Part shown: in pieces, positions 44,980-55,839 of the stretch
Layout: the number at the start of each line of letters is the position of its first letter
How positions within the stretch are numbered: the stretch's first letter is position 1
Assembly: GCF_002127655.1 (NCBI RefSeq)
Contig: NZ_NEHB01000004.1
Location: 298 to 64,297, forward strand
Direction: 5' to 3'
Length of the DNA: 64,000 nucleotides
Source: Janthinobacterium sp. GW456P
GTDB taxonomy: Bacteria; Pseudomonadota; Gammaproteobacteria; Burkholderiales; Burkholderiaceae_D
Notes under the pieces: model-generated
The model's database searches: none
The model's input: only the letters and a program-made list of their open reading frames with translations
What the model was told of the DNA's origin: nothing
Program-made: the position numbers and the translations under genes

Positions 44980-46857
44980 CTAGATTTCCACCTGCGTGCC
45001 CAGTTCGATTACCCGGTTGCTCGGGATCTGATAGTAGTCGGCCGCCGTGCGCGCATTGCGCGACATGGTGACGAACAGGTGCTCGCGCCACGGCATCATG
45101 CCGGCGCCCGGCGTCGAAATGATGGTCTGGCGCGCGATAAAGAACGACGTTTCCATCATCTCGAAGTCCAGTCCCTGCTGCGCGCACTGCGCCAGCGCGG
45201 ACGGAATGTCCGGTTCATCCTTGAAGCCGTAATGCACGTTGACCTGGTAGCACTGGTGGCCCAGTTCCACCACGCGCACGCGCTCCGATGGCGCCACCCA
45301 CGGCTCTTCATGCATGAAGACGGTAAGGAAAATGACGCGCTCATGCAACACCTTGTTGTGCAGCAAGTTATGCAGCAACGCATGCGGCACCCCATCCGTT
45401 TCGCCGCGCAGGAAGATGGCCGTGCCGGGCACGCGCATCGGCGGCGCGATGAACAGCGACGAGAGGAATTCGTTGAGCGGAATCGCATGCTTTTCCAGAT
45501 TCTGGAATACCAGCTGGCGGCCCCGTTTCCAGGTCAGCATGATGATGAACAGGATGGCGCCCAGCAGCAGCGGGAACCAGCCGCCGTGGAACAGTTTCAG
45601 GGAACTGGCGGCGAACAAGTTCACATCGATGATCAGGAAGAAGCCCGTGGCAGCCCAGCACAGCAGCAAATTCATCTTCCAGCGGTAGCGGATGACGAAG
45701 AAGGTCAGGATCGTGGTCGCCAGCATGGTGGCCGTCACCGCGATGCCGTAGGCGGCGGCCAGCTTTTCAGACGAACCGAAACCGACGACGGCCATCAGCA
45801 CCACGGCCAGCTGCAGCCAGTTGACGGCGGGGATGTAGATCTGCCCGATTTCGCTTTCCGACGTGTGGCGCACGCGCATGCGCGGCAAAAAGCCCAGCGC
45901 GATGGCTTGCTTGGTCATCGAGAAGGTGCCGGAAATGGTGGCCTGCGAAGCGATGACGGTGGCCATGGTCGACAGGATCACCAGCGGATACACGCTCCAG
46001 GCACCCAGCTGCTGGTAGAACGGATTGGAAATGGCTTCCGGGTGCGCCAGCAGCAGCCCGCCCTGGCCCAGGTAATTGAGCGCCAGCGCGGGGAAGGCGA
46101 TCAGAAACCAGGCCATGCGGATCGGCTTCTTGCCGAAGTGGCCCATGTCGGCGTACAGCGCCTCGGCGCCCGTCAGCGCCAGCACCACGGCGCCCAGCGA
46201 CAGGAAGGCGATGCGGCCATTGTCCAGCAGGAAGGCCACCGCATGCAGCGGATTGATGGCGGCCAGGATGCCCGGCGACTTGATGATGTTGACCACGCCC
46301 ATGCAGGCCAGCGCGACAAACCAGATCAGCATGATAGGAGCGAAGAAGCGGCCGATACCGGCCGTGCCGTGCGACTGCACCGAGTACAGGGCCACCAGCA
46401 CCACGATCGTCAGCCACACCACATAAGGACTGAAGGCGGGCGTGGCCACTTCCAGGCCCTCGATGGCCGACAGCACGGAAATGGCCGGCGTGATCACGCT
46501 GTCGCCATAGAACAGGGTGGCGCCGAAGACGCCGATCACCATCAGCGGCACATGCCAGCGCGAGGACTTGCTGACGGACGACAGCACCAGCGCCATCAGG
46601 GCCATGATGCCGCCCTCGCCGCGGTTGTCGGCGCGCAGCACCAGGGTCACGTACTTGAGCGAGACGATCAGGGTCAGGCCCCAAAAGATCAGCGAGACGA
46701 TACCCAACAGGTTGTTATGGGTGACCGCCAGGCCGTGGGCCGGGTCGAAGACCGTCTTCAGGGTGTACAGCGGACTGGTGCCGATATCGCCGTAGACGAT
46801 GCCGACGGCCGCCAGGGTCAAGCCGACCAGGCCGCTTTTTTTGTGTTCCGACGTCAA
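44980..46857 (-). CDS. kup: Low-affinity potassium uptake protein Kup
   Basis: The roughly 625-residue inner-membrane transporter has about 12 helices and a C-terminal cytoplasmic domain. LAAVGIVYGDIGTSPLYTLKTVF near the N-terminus and EGLEVATPAFSPYVVWLTI are family signatures. The start is taken as TTG at 46857 with GGGTG nearby; this gives a length near E. coli Kup (622), while the longer frame would add an unlikely charged extension. Divergent from rarD. Confidence 0.92.
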   Translation of the reverse strand: MTSEHKKSGLVGLTLAAVGIVYGDIGTSPLYTLKTVFDPAHGLAVTHNNLLGIVSLIFWGLTLIVSLKYVTLVLRADNRGEGGIMALMALVLSSVSKSSRWHVPLMVIGVFGATLFYGDSVITPAISVLSAIEGLEVATPAFSPYVVWLTIVVLVALYSVQSHGTAGIGRFFAPIMLIWFVALACMGVVNIIKSPGILAAINPLHAVAFLLDNGRIAFLSLGAVVLALTGAEALYADMGHFGKKPIRMAWFLIAFPALALNYLGQGGLLLAHPEAISNPFYQQLGAWSVYPLVILSTMATVIASQATISGTFSMTKQAIALGFLPRMRVRHTSESEIGQIYIPAVNWLQLAVVLMAVVGFGSSEKLAAAYGIAVTATMLATTILTFFVIRYRWKMNLLLCWAATGFFLIIDVNLFAASSLKLFHGGWFPLLLGAILFIIMLTWKRGRQLVFQNLEKHAIPLNEFLSSLFIAPPMRVPGTAIFLRGETDGVPHALLHNLLHNKVLHERVIFLTVFMHEEPWVAPSERVRVVELGHQCYQVNVHYGFKDEPDIPSALAQCAQQGLDFEMMETSFFIARQTIISTPGAGMMPWREHLFVTMSRNARTAADYYQIPSNRVIELGTQVEI

Positions 46858-47096
46858 GATTGCACCCGTTTTTGTTTTGTTGCGTCGCACAATATGATAG
46901 GTATTAGCAAATAGCAAGAGTATTTTTGCATGGTTCCGCAGCTGCCCCAAAGTCGTGGTTTTTGTGCCGCTCCGCCTTGCTGCGCGGGCTTGCGGCCATT
47001 GATTTGTTGCCATTCTACGCCTCGCCAGCGGCGCCGGGCAGCCCCCGATGTTTTCAGCCATAATGACAGACTGTCTACTCTCCAGCGAAGCCCATC

Positions 47097-47981
47097 ATGA
47101 ATCCAGGCATGCTTTACGCCTCCCTCGCCTTCCTGTGCTGGGGCCTGTTTCCCCTGTATTTCCATGCCATTGGCGAGATCGCGCCGCAGGAAATCCTGGC
47201 GCACCGCATGGTCTGGTCGCTGTTGTTCCTGGGCATCGTGCTGACCGTGCGCCGCCAGTGGAGCTGGCTGGGCGCCCTGAAAGGCCAGCCGCAGGTGGTG
47301 GCCAGCTTCGTCGCCAGTGCTTTCTTGCTGTCCGCCAACTGGTTCATCTATATCTGGGCCGTCAACAACGGCCACGTGGTCGACGCCAGCCTCGGCTACT
47401 TCATTACGCCCCTGATCAATGTCATGCTGGGCTTTTTGCTGCTGCACGAGCGCCTGCGCCGCCTGCAGTGGCTGGCCATCGGCCTGGCCGCCTGCGGCGT
47501 GGCCTGGCTCACTTGGCAGGCGGGGCAGGTACCGTGGATCGCCCTGCTGCTGGCGGCCACCTTCGGCGGCTATGGCTTGCTGCGCAAGACGGCCGCGCTG
47601 GGCGCGCTGGAAGGCTTGTCGTTTGAAACCTTGATTTTATTTCCCCTGGCCCTTGCCTACATGCTGTGGCTGGCCTGGCATGGCCAAAGCGGCTTCGTCA
47701 ATACAGATTCCACCGCCACGCGCGCGCTGCTGCTGGCGTCCGGCCCCATCACGGCCATTCCGCTGCTGCTGTTCGCCGCCGGCGCGCGCCGCCTGCCGCT
47801 GGCCGTGCTGGGGCTATTGCAATACATCGCCCCCACGGGCCAGCTGCTGATCGGCGTGTGGGTCTTCCACGAATCGTTCACGCCCGAACGCATGCTGGGT
47901 TTCCTCGTCATCTGGACGGCGCTGGGCCTGTATGCGGCCGAAGGCCTGTGGAGCAGCCGCCGCGCCCGCCTGGCCGCCTGA
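47097..47981 (+). CDS. rarD: RarD-type EamA-family transporter
   Basis: The 294-residue inner-membrane protein has ten hydrophobic helices in two EamA repeats. The N-terminal YASLAFLCWGLFPLYFHAIGEIAPQEILAHR and the later VDASLGYFITPLINVMLG match RarD. The transported substrate is not established. Located between the divergent kup and downstream ettA. Confidence 0.9.
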   Translation: MNPGMLYASLAFLCWGLFPLYFHAIGEIAPQEILAHRMVWSLLFLGIVLTVRRQWSWLGALKGQPQVVASFVASAFLLSANWFIYIWAVNNGHVVDASLGYFITPLINVMLGFLLLHERLRRLQWLAIGLAACGVAWLTWQAGQVPWIALLLAATFGGYGLLRKTAALGALEGLSFETLILFPLALAYMLWLAWHGQSGFVNTDSTATRALLLASGPITAIPLLLFAAGARRLPLAVLGLLQYIAPTGQLLIGVWVFHESFTPERMLGFLVIWTALGLYAAEGLWSSRRARLAA

Positions 47982-48068
47982 TCGGCCCGTTCCGGCAGCG
48001 CACAGCGCTGGCCGGAAGCGGGCGTTTACCGTATCCTGTCCGTCTTTGTATATCACCCGAGATTTCTA

Positions 48069-49736
<1,668 letters not shown>

Positions 49737-49753
49737 ATTCGGTCCGGCCATGT

Positions 49754-49789
49754 AAAAAGGCAGTTACCTCGCGGTAACTGCCTTTTTTT
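49754..49789. terminator. Bidirectional terminator after ettA
   Basis: An AAAGGCAGTTACC/GGTAACTGCCTTT stem with a TCGC loop, flanked by A and T runs, separates ettA from the convergent barrel gene. Confidence 0.92.
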
Positions 49790-49807
49790 CAGCACATTTC
49801 CAAGTGA

Positions 49808-50389
49808 TTAGAAATTATAGCGTGCGCCCAAAGCCAGGCCGGTAGCCTTGCGGCCCTGGTCGGCGCTCTTGCCGAAGTGTTCCACTTCCGCCGTCAGCGA
49901 GACTTTCTCGTTGATCGCGTACTGCGCGCCGACGGAAGCGTACACACCCGTCTTGTCGTTGCCGCTGATGCCGGTCGACAGACCCGTACCGCTCAAGCTG
50001 TTCTTGACCTTGGCCACGCCAAGCTTGCCGAACACGCCGACTTTGTCGCTCACGGGCATGGTGGCCTTGCCGGCCAGGTAGTAGCCGTGCGAATCGCTCT
50101 TCACGGAACCGTTGCCGGCGCCGGTGACATAGCGGTAATCCTTGCTGCCGAAATCGGCATAGCCGCCCTCAATCGCCCAGGTTTTATCGAAATCGTAACC
50201 GGCGAAGATCTTGGCGCCAGCCTTGTAGCCGCTGTGATTATCGGCGCTGGTGGCGCCAGGAATGTCGAAATTATAACGGTTGCCCGTGATACCGGCGCCC
50301 ACATAGGCGCCTTCGGCGTGCGCGGCGCTCATGCCGGTCAGTGCAGTAACGGAAGCGATCATTGCAAACAGGATTTTCTTCTTCATCAT
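49808..50389 (-). CDS. OmpA-like outer-membrane beta-barrel protein
   Basis: The roughly 193-residue protein has a signal peptide (1-24, ending AAHAEG). It then shows eight amphipathic beta-strands in the OmpA/OmpW style, closing in ALGARYNF with the terminal Phe used for outer-membrane insertion. No periplasmic OmpA domain follows. Start at the first of two ATGs, 50389. Divergent from the gene at 50615. Confidence 0.85.
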   Translation of the reverse strand: MMKKKILFAMIASVTALTGMSAAHAEGAYVGAGITGNRYNFDIPGATSADNHSGYKAGAKIFAGYDFDKTWAIEGGYADFGSKDYRYVTGAGNGSVKSDSHGYYLAGKATMPVSDKVGVFGKLGVAKVKNSLSGTGLSTGISGNDKTGVYASVGAQYAINEKVSLTAEVEHFGKSADQGRKATGLALGARYNF

Positions 50390-50563
50390 GTTCTCTCTCT
50401 CAATTAGTGAATGGTGCCTGGATTCGCAGTTCAGCGAAGTGCGATGACTACACAATAACAGCCGAAAAAAGCGACGTCTTTCTCCATTCCGTAAGAACTG
50501 TGACAAGATGTAAGCGGACATTCCAAACTGACAATAACAGTAAAATGCACACCGTTGAACGAA

Positions 50564-50580
50564 CTTAAGATAGACTTAAG
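50564..50580 (+). promoter_or_regulatory. Perfect PmrA/QseB-type box
   Basis: CTTAAG-ATAGA-CTTAAG matches the direct-repeat consensus (C/T)TTAA(G/T)-N5-(C/T)TTAA(G/T) exactly. It ends 34 bp before the start of the 50615 gene, in the gap shared with the divergent barrel gene. Confidence 0.6.
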
Positions 50581-50614
50581 AACATTAGCGATTTTCAGTC
50601 CAGAGGAGCAGTGC

Positions 50615-51196
50615 ATGCACAAACGCGAGTTTCTCGCCGCCGCCGTGGCGGCGGCCACCTTGCCGGCCATCGGCCGGGCGGCGCCCGCCGGTCTGCGCGG
50701 TCCTGCCCTGCTGACCGTCACGGGCAGCGTCGACAAGCCGAACCGGGGCCCGTTCGACGCCGTGCGCGACCAGATGATGCACAAGCAAAAAATCAGTTTT
50801 GAGCGGGCGCGGGCATTCGACTTTGCGGCGCTGACGAACTTGCCGGCACACACGATTCGCCCTACCCTCGAATACGATGGCAAGGCGCATGCGCTGCGCG
50901 GGCCGCTGCTGGTCGATGTCTTGAAGGCGGCGGGCGCGCCGCAGGAAGGCGAGGTCCGCCTGCTGCTGCGCGCCGTGGATGGCTATGCGGCGGCGCTGAC
51001 CATGGCGCAGGCGCGCGCACAGCGTTTTATCGTCGCCACCCACCTCGATGGGCAGGCGATGGCGCTGGGCGGCCTGGGGCCGCTATGGGCGATCCACGAC
51101 GCGGACCGCATCGCTGCCGTGGCGGCACTGCCCCTGGCCGAACGCTACGCCAGCTGCCCGTGGGCGCTGTATCACATCGGCGTGGAAGCTGGTTAA
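50615..51196 (+). CDS. Secreted protein of the molybdopterin-oxidoreductase (sulfite-oxidase) fold
   Basis: The 193-residue protein has an N-terminal signal (MHKREFLAAAVAAATLPAIGRA, Tat/Sec-like). A domain following the sulfite-oxidase-like pattern comes next: LTVTGSVDKPNRGPFD, LPAHTIRPTLEYDGKAHALRGPLLVDVLKAAGA and LGGLGPLWAIHDADR. The cysteine that binds molybdenum in YedY/MsrP is not evident; the only late cysteine is in YASCPWALYH. A cofactor-free role is therefore likely. AGAGGAGC precedes the start. A perfect PmrA-type box lies in its promoter. Confidence 0.72.
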   Translation: MHKREFLAAAVAAATLPAIGRAAPAGLRGPALLTVTGSVDKPNRGPFDAVRDQMMHKQKISFERARAFDFAALTNLPAHTIRPTLEYDGKAHALRGPLLVDVLKAAGAPQEGEVRLLLRAVDGYAAALTMAQARAQRFIVATHLDGQAMALGGLGPLWAIHDADRIAAVAALPLAERYASCPWALYHIGVEAG

Positions 51197-51339
51197 GCTG
51201 GCTTGCAACGCCAGACAAAACCGTCGCGAGCGGCAGCGATTTGAGGCCGGGAAGCGCAAGCGTGTTTGAGCACGGGGGCGCCGAGCCGGTGAGCATCGCC
51301 GGCCGCAAAGCGCGACGCGCAGCAGGTTTTGACAGGCGT

Positions 51340-51702
51340 TTAGGCGTAGGCTTCGGCCATCGACATAACCCGTGGCGCAATGGTAATGCCGTGCTCCTCG
51401 AACAGGGCCGTGATGGCCGCCACGTTGTGCGTGCACTCCTCGGTTTTCCAGCCCTTGAAGATATCCGTGCCATCCTTCTGGAAATGCAGGTCCAGCACTT
51501 TGCCGCCATCCTTGTGCAGGTAGGGCGAACTATAGGTGTTCTCGAAACCGAGCGCCTTCAATTGCTCCAGCAAGGCCAACGGCGGATGGTCTGGATCGGT
51601 GGCAAGAAAAATGCCGAAGGTCTTGCCTGGCGGCTTGGCGGCGATGTCGACCTCGTAGATGCCAGGGGCCTTGCTAACGGACGTACTCTTTAAAAATAAC
51701 AT
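51340..51702 (-). CDS. Conserved hypothetical protein, 120 residues
   Basis: A soluble protein with no signal or known motif. It opens MLFLKSTSVSKAPGIYEVDIAAKPPGKTFGIFL and contains HLHFQKDGT-like beta-strand segments. The start at 51702 has AGGGAG upstream; the open frame continues further without a ribosome site. I do not recognise a family. Confidence 0.6.
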   Translation of the reverse strand: MLFLKSTSVSKAPGIYEVDIAAKPPGKTFGIFLATDPDHPPLALLEQLKALGFENTYSSPYLHKDGGKVLDLHFQKDGTDIFKGWKTEECTHNVAAITALFEEHGITIAPRVMSMAEAYA

Positions 51703-51968
51703 GCAACACTCCCTGCGCGGAATGTCCCGCGCCTGAAACGGGCGGCAAGACAGGGGCGATGCGCAATGATTCCCCTCATCAAATCTTATTGCTAATTTGC
51801 ATCTTTGTCGACAAATCGGCACTTTTATTTGGTAAGTCGTGGTTATCTTGTCGCGTTCGCCAGCATAAATTGTCAATAAAACCAGTTATCATTGCGCCAA
51901 TATCCGCCCTGCTGCATACTTTTAGCTTGCCTCACCATGGCCTTCCCGCCTGCCACTACCTCGTCTCC

Positions 51969-53423
51969 ATGCGTCTTCTGTCGATCAAATACCGCCTGCT
52001 TATCCTCCTGACCCTGATCCTGGGGGCGGGCTTCATGGCCACCAGCCTGGCCAGCTACCTGGCTTCGCGCCAGGCCATCGAGCACGGCATCGCCGACCAG
52101 ACCCTGCCGCTGACAGGCGACAATATTTACTCGGAAATCCAAAAGGACATGCTGCGCCCCGTCTTCATCTCCTCGCTGATGGCGCACGACACCTTCGTGC
52201 GCGACTGGATACTGGCCGGCGAAAACAAGCCGGAACAGATCGTGCGCTACCTGGCCGAAGTCAAGAAGAAGTACGGCGCCATCACCAGCTTTCTCGTCTC
52301 GGACAAGAGCAGCAAATATTATTACGCGGAAGGCACCTTGAAATCCGTCAGTCCGGAGGCGACGCGCGACATCTGGTACTACCGCGTGCGCGCCATGGAC
52401 AAGACCGACTATGAAACGAATGTCGACGTGGACATGGCCAACCGCGACAGCATGACCATCTTCATCAACCACCGCGTGGTCGACTACGATGGCCATTTCA
52501 TCGGCGCCACCGGCATCGGCCTGACCCTCGCCACCATGAGCCACATCATCGACCGCTACCAGGCACGCTTCTACCGCAACATCTATTTTGTCGATGCCGC
52601 CGGCTCCCTGGTGCTGGCGGGCAAGACCATGCGCAACGGGCACGGCAATATCCACAGCCTGCCCGGCGTGAACGCCATTGCCGAGCAGATCATCAACCAC
52701 CGCAGCGAGCCGACGCATCTGTCGTACCAGCTGGGCCGCGCGCAAATCCTCGTCAACTCGCGTTTCATTCCCGAACTGGGCTGGTACCTGGTGGTCGAGC
52801 AAAACGTCAGCGACGAAGTCCAGTCGCTGCAGCGCGTGTTCATCTTCAACCTGGCCATCAGCTTTGGCGTCACCCTGCTGGTACTGCTGCTGACCTTGCT
52901 GACGGTGAACCGCTACCAGCGCCGCATCGAGCGCATCGCCTCGACGGATGCCCTGACCGGGCTATTGAACCGCCAATCGCTGGAATTGCTGTTCCAGCGC
53001 GCGATGTTATTGTCCAAACGCAATGAGCAGCCGATGTCGGCCATCCTCTTCGACATCGATTTCTTCAAGCGCGTCAACGATACCCACGGCCACCTGTGGG
53101 GCGACAAGGTCATCCGTGGCGTGGCGGACGTGGCGCGCGCCACCGTGCGCGAAAGCGATGTCATCACGCGCTGGGGCGGCGAGGAATACCTGGTGCTGCT
53201 GAATGACTGCAGCCTGGCCAAAGCGGCGGAAGTGGCGGAAAGCCTGCGCGCCGCCATCGAGCGGCACGATTTCGGCCTGCCCGAACCGCGCGTCCCCGTG
53301 ACGATCAGCCTGGGCGTGACCGAGTACCGGCCAGAGGAAAGCGAATCGGCCTTCTTTTCGCGTGCCGACAGTGCCTTGTACCAGGCCAAGGAACAGGGCC
53401 GCAACCGCCTGCACGCCGCCTAA
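51969..53423 (+). CDS. Diguanylate cyclase with extracytoplasmic sensor
   Basis: The roughly 484-residue protein has an N-terminal membrane helix (about 9-28), a dCache-like extracytoplasmic domain and a second helix near 295-318. The GGDEF domain shows the active site WGGEEYLVLLND and an RESD product-inhibition site five residues before it. It makes cyclic di-GMP in response to an unknown outside signal. Its stop overlaps the convergent DUF2520 gene by 4 bp. Confidence 0.9.
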   Translation: MRLLSIKYRLLILLTLILGAGFMATSLASYLASRQAIEHGIADQTLPLTGDNIYSEIQKDMLRPVFISSLMAHDTFVRDWILAGENKPEQIVRYLAEVKKKYGAITSFLVSDKSSKYYYAEGTLKSVSPEATRDIWYYRVRAMDKTDYETNVDVDMANRDSMTIFINHRVVDYDGHFIGATGIGLTLATMSHIIDRYQARFYRNIYFVDAAGSLVLAGKTMRNGHGNIHSLPGVNAIAEQIINHRSEPTHLSYQLGRAQILVNSRFIPELGWYLVVEQNVSDEVQSLQRVFIFNLAISFGVTLLVLLLTLLTVNRYQRRIERIASTDALTGLLNRQSLELLFQRAMLLSKRNEQPMSAILFDIDFFKRVNDTHGHLWGDKVIRGVADVARATVRESDVITRWGGEEYLVLLNDCSLAKAAEVAESLRAAIERHDFGLPEPRVPVTISLGVTEYRPEESESAFFSRADSALYQAKEQGRNRLHAA

Positions 53424-54247
53424 AGCGCGCACTTGCGCCGGGCAAGGTCCTGCGTGGGCGCCACCAGCGCCCGGTACAACTCGCCCGTGGCGGCATCCCA
53501 GCTTTGCACGGCCAGCTGCTGGCGTTGCACGGTAGCCGAATCGCCGCGCGCGATGGGACCGGACAGCGCCGGCGCGGCGCCCAGGCGGAACACGTTCGCC
53601 ACCGCTTCCGTCACCAGCGGCTGCGCCAGTTCGCGCGCCACCGGTTCGGGAATGCCGGCCGCCTGGTAGGCGCGCAAGGCCGCGTCGAGCACCGTCACCA
53701 AGTAATTGCTGGCGAAGACGGCAGCGGCGTGATACAGGGTCTTGGCGGCCGGATCGATGGGCACGGGGCGCGCGCCAATAGCGATCAAGGCCGGCGTGAG
53801 GAAAACCAGCGCCAGCGGGTCGCCTTCGACGCCGCAAAACGTGCCGTCGAAGGTGGCGGCCACCTGCCGCGGGTCGGCAAAGCTGCGGATCGGGTGGGCG
53901 CTGGCGACAAAAGCGCCGGCCTGCGTGGCCGCCAGCAGCACGTTCGAGGCCAGCGCGCCGCTGCAGTGGAACACGATGGCGCCCGCCTGGCGCCCCTCGG
54001 CCACCAGCGCCGCGCAGGCCGGGCCGATCTGGTCGTCCGACACGGCCAGCATGGTGACGTCGGCGTGGCGCAAGGCCGCATAGCTGTCGACGGGGGTGCC
54101 GGCGCCGATGAAGTCCACGGCCGCCTGCGCCGACGCCATCGAGCGCGTCAGCACGTCCTGCACAGCAATCCCGTCCACCTCGGCGAACAGACGGCCCAGC
54201 ACCGTGCCCACGTGGCCGGCGCCGATGATATTCAATGTCACGTTCAT
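53420..54247 (-). CDS. Rossmann-fold DUF2520 protein
   Basis: The 275-residue protein begins with a dinucleotide-binding fold (LNIIGAGHVGTVLGRLFAEV). FHCSGALASNVLL and AHPIRSFADPRQ follow, and a C-terminal helical DUF2520 domain shows YHAAAVFASNYLVTVLDAAL. It resembles NADP-dependent dehydrogenases of the pyrroline-5-carboxylate-reductase type; substrate unknown. Last gene of the leftward run from 60451. Confidence 0.83.
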   Translation of the reverse strand: MNVTLNIIGAGHVGTVLGRLFAEVDGIAVQDVLTRSMASAQAAVDFIGAGTPVDSYAALRHADVTMLAVSDDQIGPACAALVAEGRQAGAIVFHCSGALASNVLLAATQAGAFVASAHPIRSFADPRQVAATFDGTFCGVEGDPLALVFLTPALIAIGARPVPIDPAAKTLYHAAAVFASNYLVTVLDAALRAYQAAGIPEPVARELAQPLVTEAVANVFRLGAAPALSGPIARGDSATVQRQQLAVQSWDAATGELYRALVAPTQDLARRKCAL

Positions 54248-54256
54248 GATGATGGT

Positions 54257-54838
54257 CTAAAAGCTCGATCCCGGCTGGCGCAAAAATTCCACTTCTTCGG
54301 ACGTGGAAGCGCGGCCCAGAATGGTGTTGCGGTGCGGGAAGCGGCCGAAGCGGGCGATCACTTCCTGGTGGCGCTCGGCGTAGTCGAGCATGCTCTCAAA
54401 ACCGGGCTGCGTCTGCGACAAGCGCTGGAACAGCTCGACCGCGCGCGCCTGCATGGCCAGGTCTTCCGCATGTTCGAACGGTAAATACACGAAGGCGCGC
54501 AGCATCGGCGGCAGCTGCTGGTCGAGTCCCTGCTGCGTCATGGCGACGGCCAGCGCCAGCGCCCAGGCGTCGCCGGCAAAGGCGCGCGGCGTGCCGCGGT
54601 ACACATTGCGCGTAAACTGATCGAGCACGATGAGGCGCGCCAGCGCGCCGTGCGGCGTCGCATCCCATTCACCCAAGTCGCCGGCTATGGCGGCATCGAT
54701 CAGCGCGCCGAAATACGCGCGTATCTGCGCATCGAAACCGTCGTCCTTGCGGAACCATTCCATGCGCGCCTGGCCGTGGCCGGGGTGATCCGGCGGCAGG
54801 AACCAGAAGTCGAGTATTTTTTGAGCCTGGCGGTCCAT
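54257..54838 (-). CDS. DUF924 family protein
   Basis: The 193-residue helical protein has the DUF924 features ILDFWFLPP, the WFRKDDGFD segment, LIVLDQFTRNVYRGTPRAFA and YLPFEHAEDLAMQ. The family is TPR-like in structure and of unknown role. The start at 54838 is preceded by AAAAGGA; an ATG two codons earlier is possible. Lies 11 bp after mgtC. Confidence 0.85.
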   Translation of the reverse strand: MDRQAQKILDFWFLPPDHPGHGQARMEWFRKDDGFDAQIRAYFGALIDAAIAGDLGEWDATPHGALARLIVLDQFTRNVYRGTPRAFAGDAWALALAVAMTQQGLDQQLPPMLRAFVYLPFEHAEDLAMQARAVELFQRLSQTQPGFESMLDYAERHQEVIARFGRFPHRNTILGRASTSEEVEFLRQPGSSF

Positions 54839-54849
54839 GTCCATCCTTT

Positions 54850-55590
54850 TCAGTTGCGTGCATGCGACAGCTGGAAGCCGGCGATGCCTTCGAAGGCGGC
54901 CAGTTCGGCCGACATGGCCGACAGGCTGGCGCCCGTGTTCTTGCCATGCGCGATGGCGACAAAGCGCCATTCCTGCATGCCGTCCGTGCTGCCGATGGTC
55001 AGCGAGCCGCCCGCGATGTCGTAGCCGCGCTTGGCGGCCATGCGCCGCAGCGCATCCTCGCGCGGAATGAATCCCTGCTTGAAGCGCATGGTGATGGCCA
55101 CCGCGTGGCGCGACGGCAGCCAGTTCTCCAATTTTGACAGAAAAATCATCGCCATCGCGCACAAAAAGGCCAGGCCCATGGCCGACAGATAAAAACCGAT
55201 GCCGACCATGATACCGATCACGGACGAAGCCCAGATCGAGGCGGCCGTCGTCAAGCCGCTGATATTGAAACCCTCGCGCATGATGACGCCGGCGCCGAGG
55301 AAACCCACGCCCGTGACGATGCCCTGGATGACGCGCGTGGGATCGCTGCCAACGATGGCGCCATGGCCGCCGTACCAGAACTCGGGATAGCCGCCCAGCA
55401 CGGTCAGCGCGGCCGAGGCCATGCACACGAGGCTGTAGGTGCGCATGCCCGCCGCGCGCCCGTGATACGAACGCTCGTAGCCCACCAGCAAGCCCAGCAG
55501 CAGCGCACCGAGCAGGTTCAGCAGGATCACGCCATTCGTCGCCAGCTCGGCCGGCGACCAGTAGGCGCGCAGGAAGTCGATGGTCGGCAT
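54850..55590 (-). CDS. MgtC/SapB-family membrane protein
   Basis: The 246-residue protein has four to five N-terminal membrane helices with the MgtC signature LLGLLVGYERSYHGRAAGMRTYSLV. GVGFLGAGVIMREGFNISGLTTAASIW follows, and the C-terminal domain is soluble. Related proteins affect magnesium response and virulence in pathogens. Start codon directly follows the stop of the small upstream gene. Confidence 0.88.
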   Translation of the reverse strand: MPTIDFLRAYWSPAELATNGVILLNLLGALLLGLLVGYERSYHGRAAGMRTYSLVCMASAALTVLGGYPEFWYGGHGAIVGSDPTRVIQGIVTGVGFLGAGVIMREGFNISGLTTAASIWASSVIGIMVGIGFYLSAMGLAFLCAMAMIFLSKLENWLPSRHAVAITMRFKQGFIPREDALRRMAAKRGYDIAGGSLTIGSTDGMQEWRFVAIAHGKNTGASLSAMSAELAAFEGIAGFQLSHARN

Positions 55591-55839
55591 CTAGGGCTTT
55601 TTCGTCAGCTGCTTTTCAAACGCCACGTCGAGCTTGCTGACGCGGCGCGCCTTTTGCGGTCCCAGGCCATTCACAAAGGCGACAAAGGCGTCGAGTTCGA
55701 GCGGCGGGCACAGAGGCGGCAAGCCGGGGCCTTCCGTGAGGAAGAACAGCTCATCGCCCGTGCGCGCCATCGTGTAGAGGCGGTTGCCGCTGCGTTCCTT
55801 GAGCCGCTCGATGGCGGACGTGGCGCGGGTCGAGCGCAT
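55591..55839 (-). CDS. Small hypothetical protein, 82 residues
   Basis: A basic, soluble protein (MRSTRATSAIERLKERSGNRLYTM...) with LPPLCPPLELDAFVAFVNGLGP in the middle. The start ATG overlaps the TGA of the aminopeptidase P gene by one base and its stop adjoins the mgtC start, so it is probably translated as part of this operon. No family recognised. Confidence 0.65.
   Translation of the reverse strand: MRSTRATSAIERLKERSGNRLYTMARTGDELFFLTEGPGLPPLCPPLELDAFVAFVNGLGPQKARRVSKLDVAFEKQLTKKP

Noticed and set aside
44971-46914. Long plus-strand open frame opposite kup
   Set aside because: Repetitive His/Gln/Arg/Gly composition with no motif; kup on the other strand is unmistakable.
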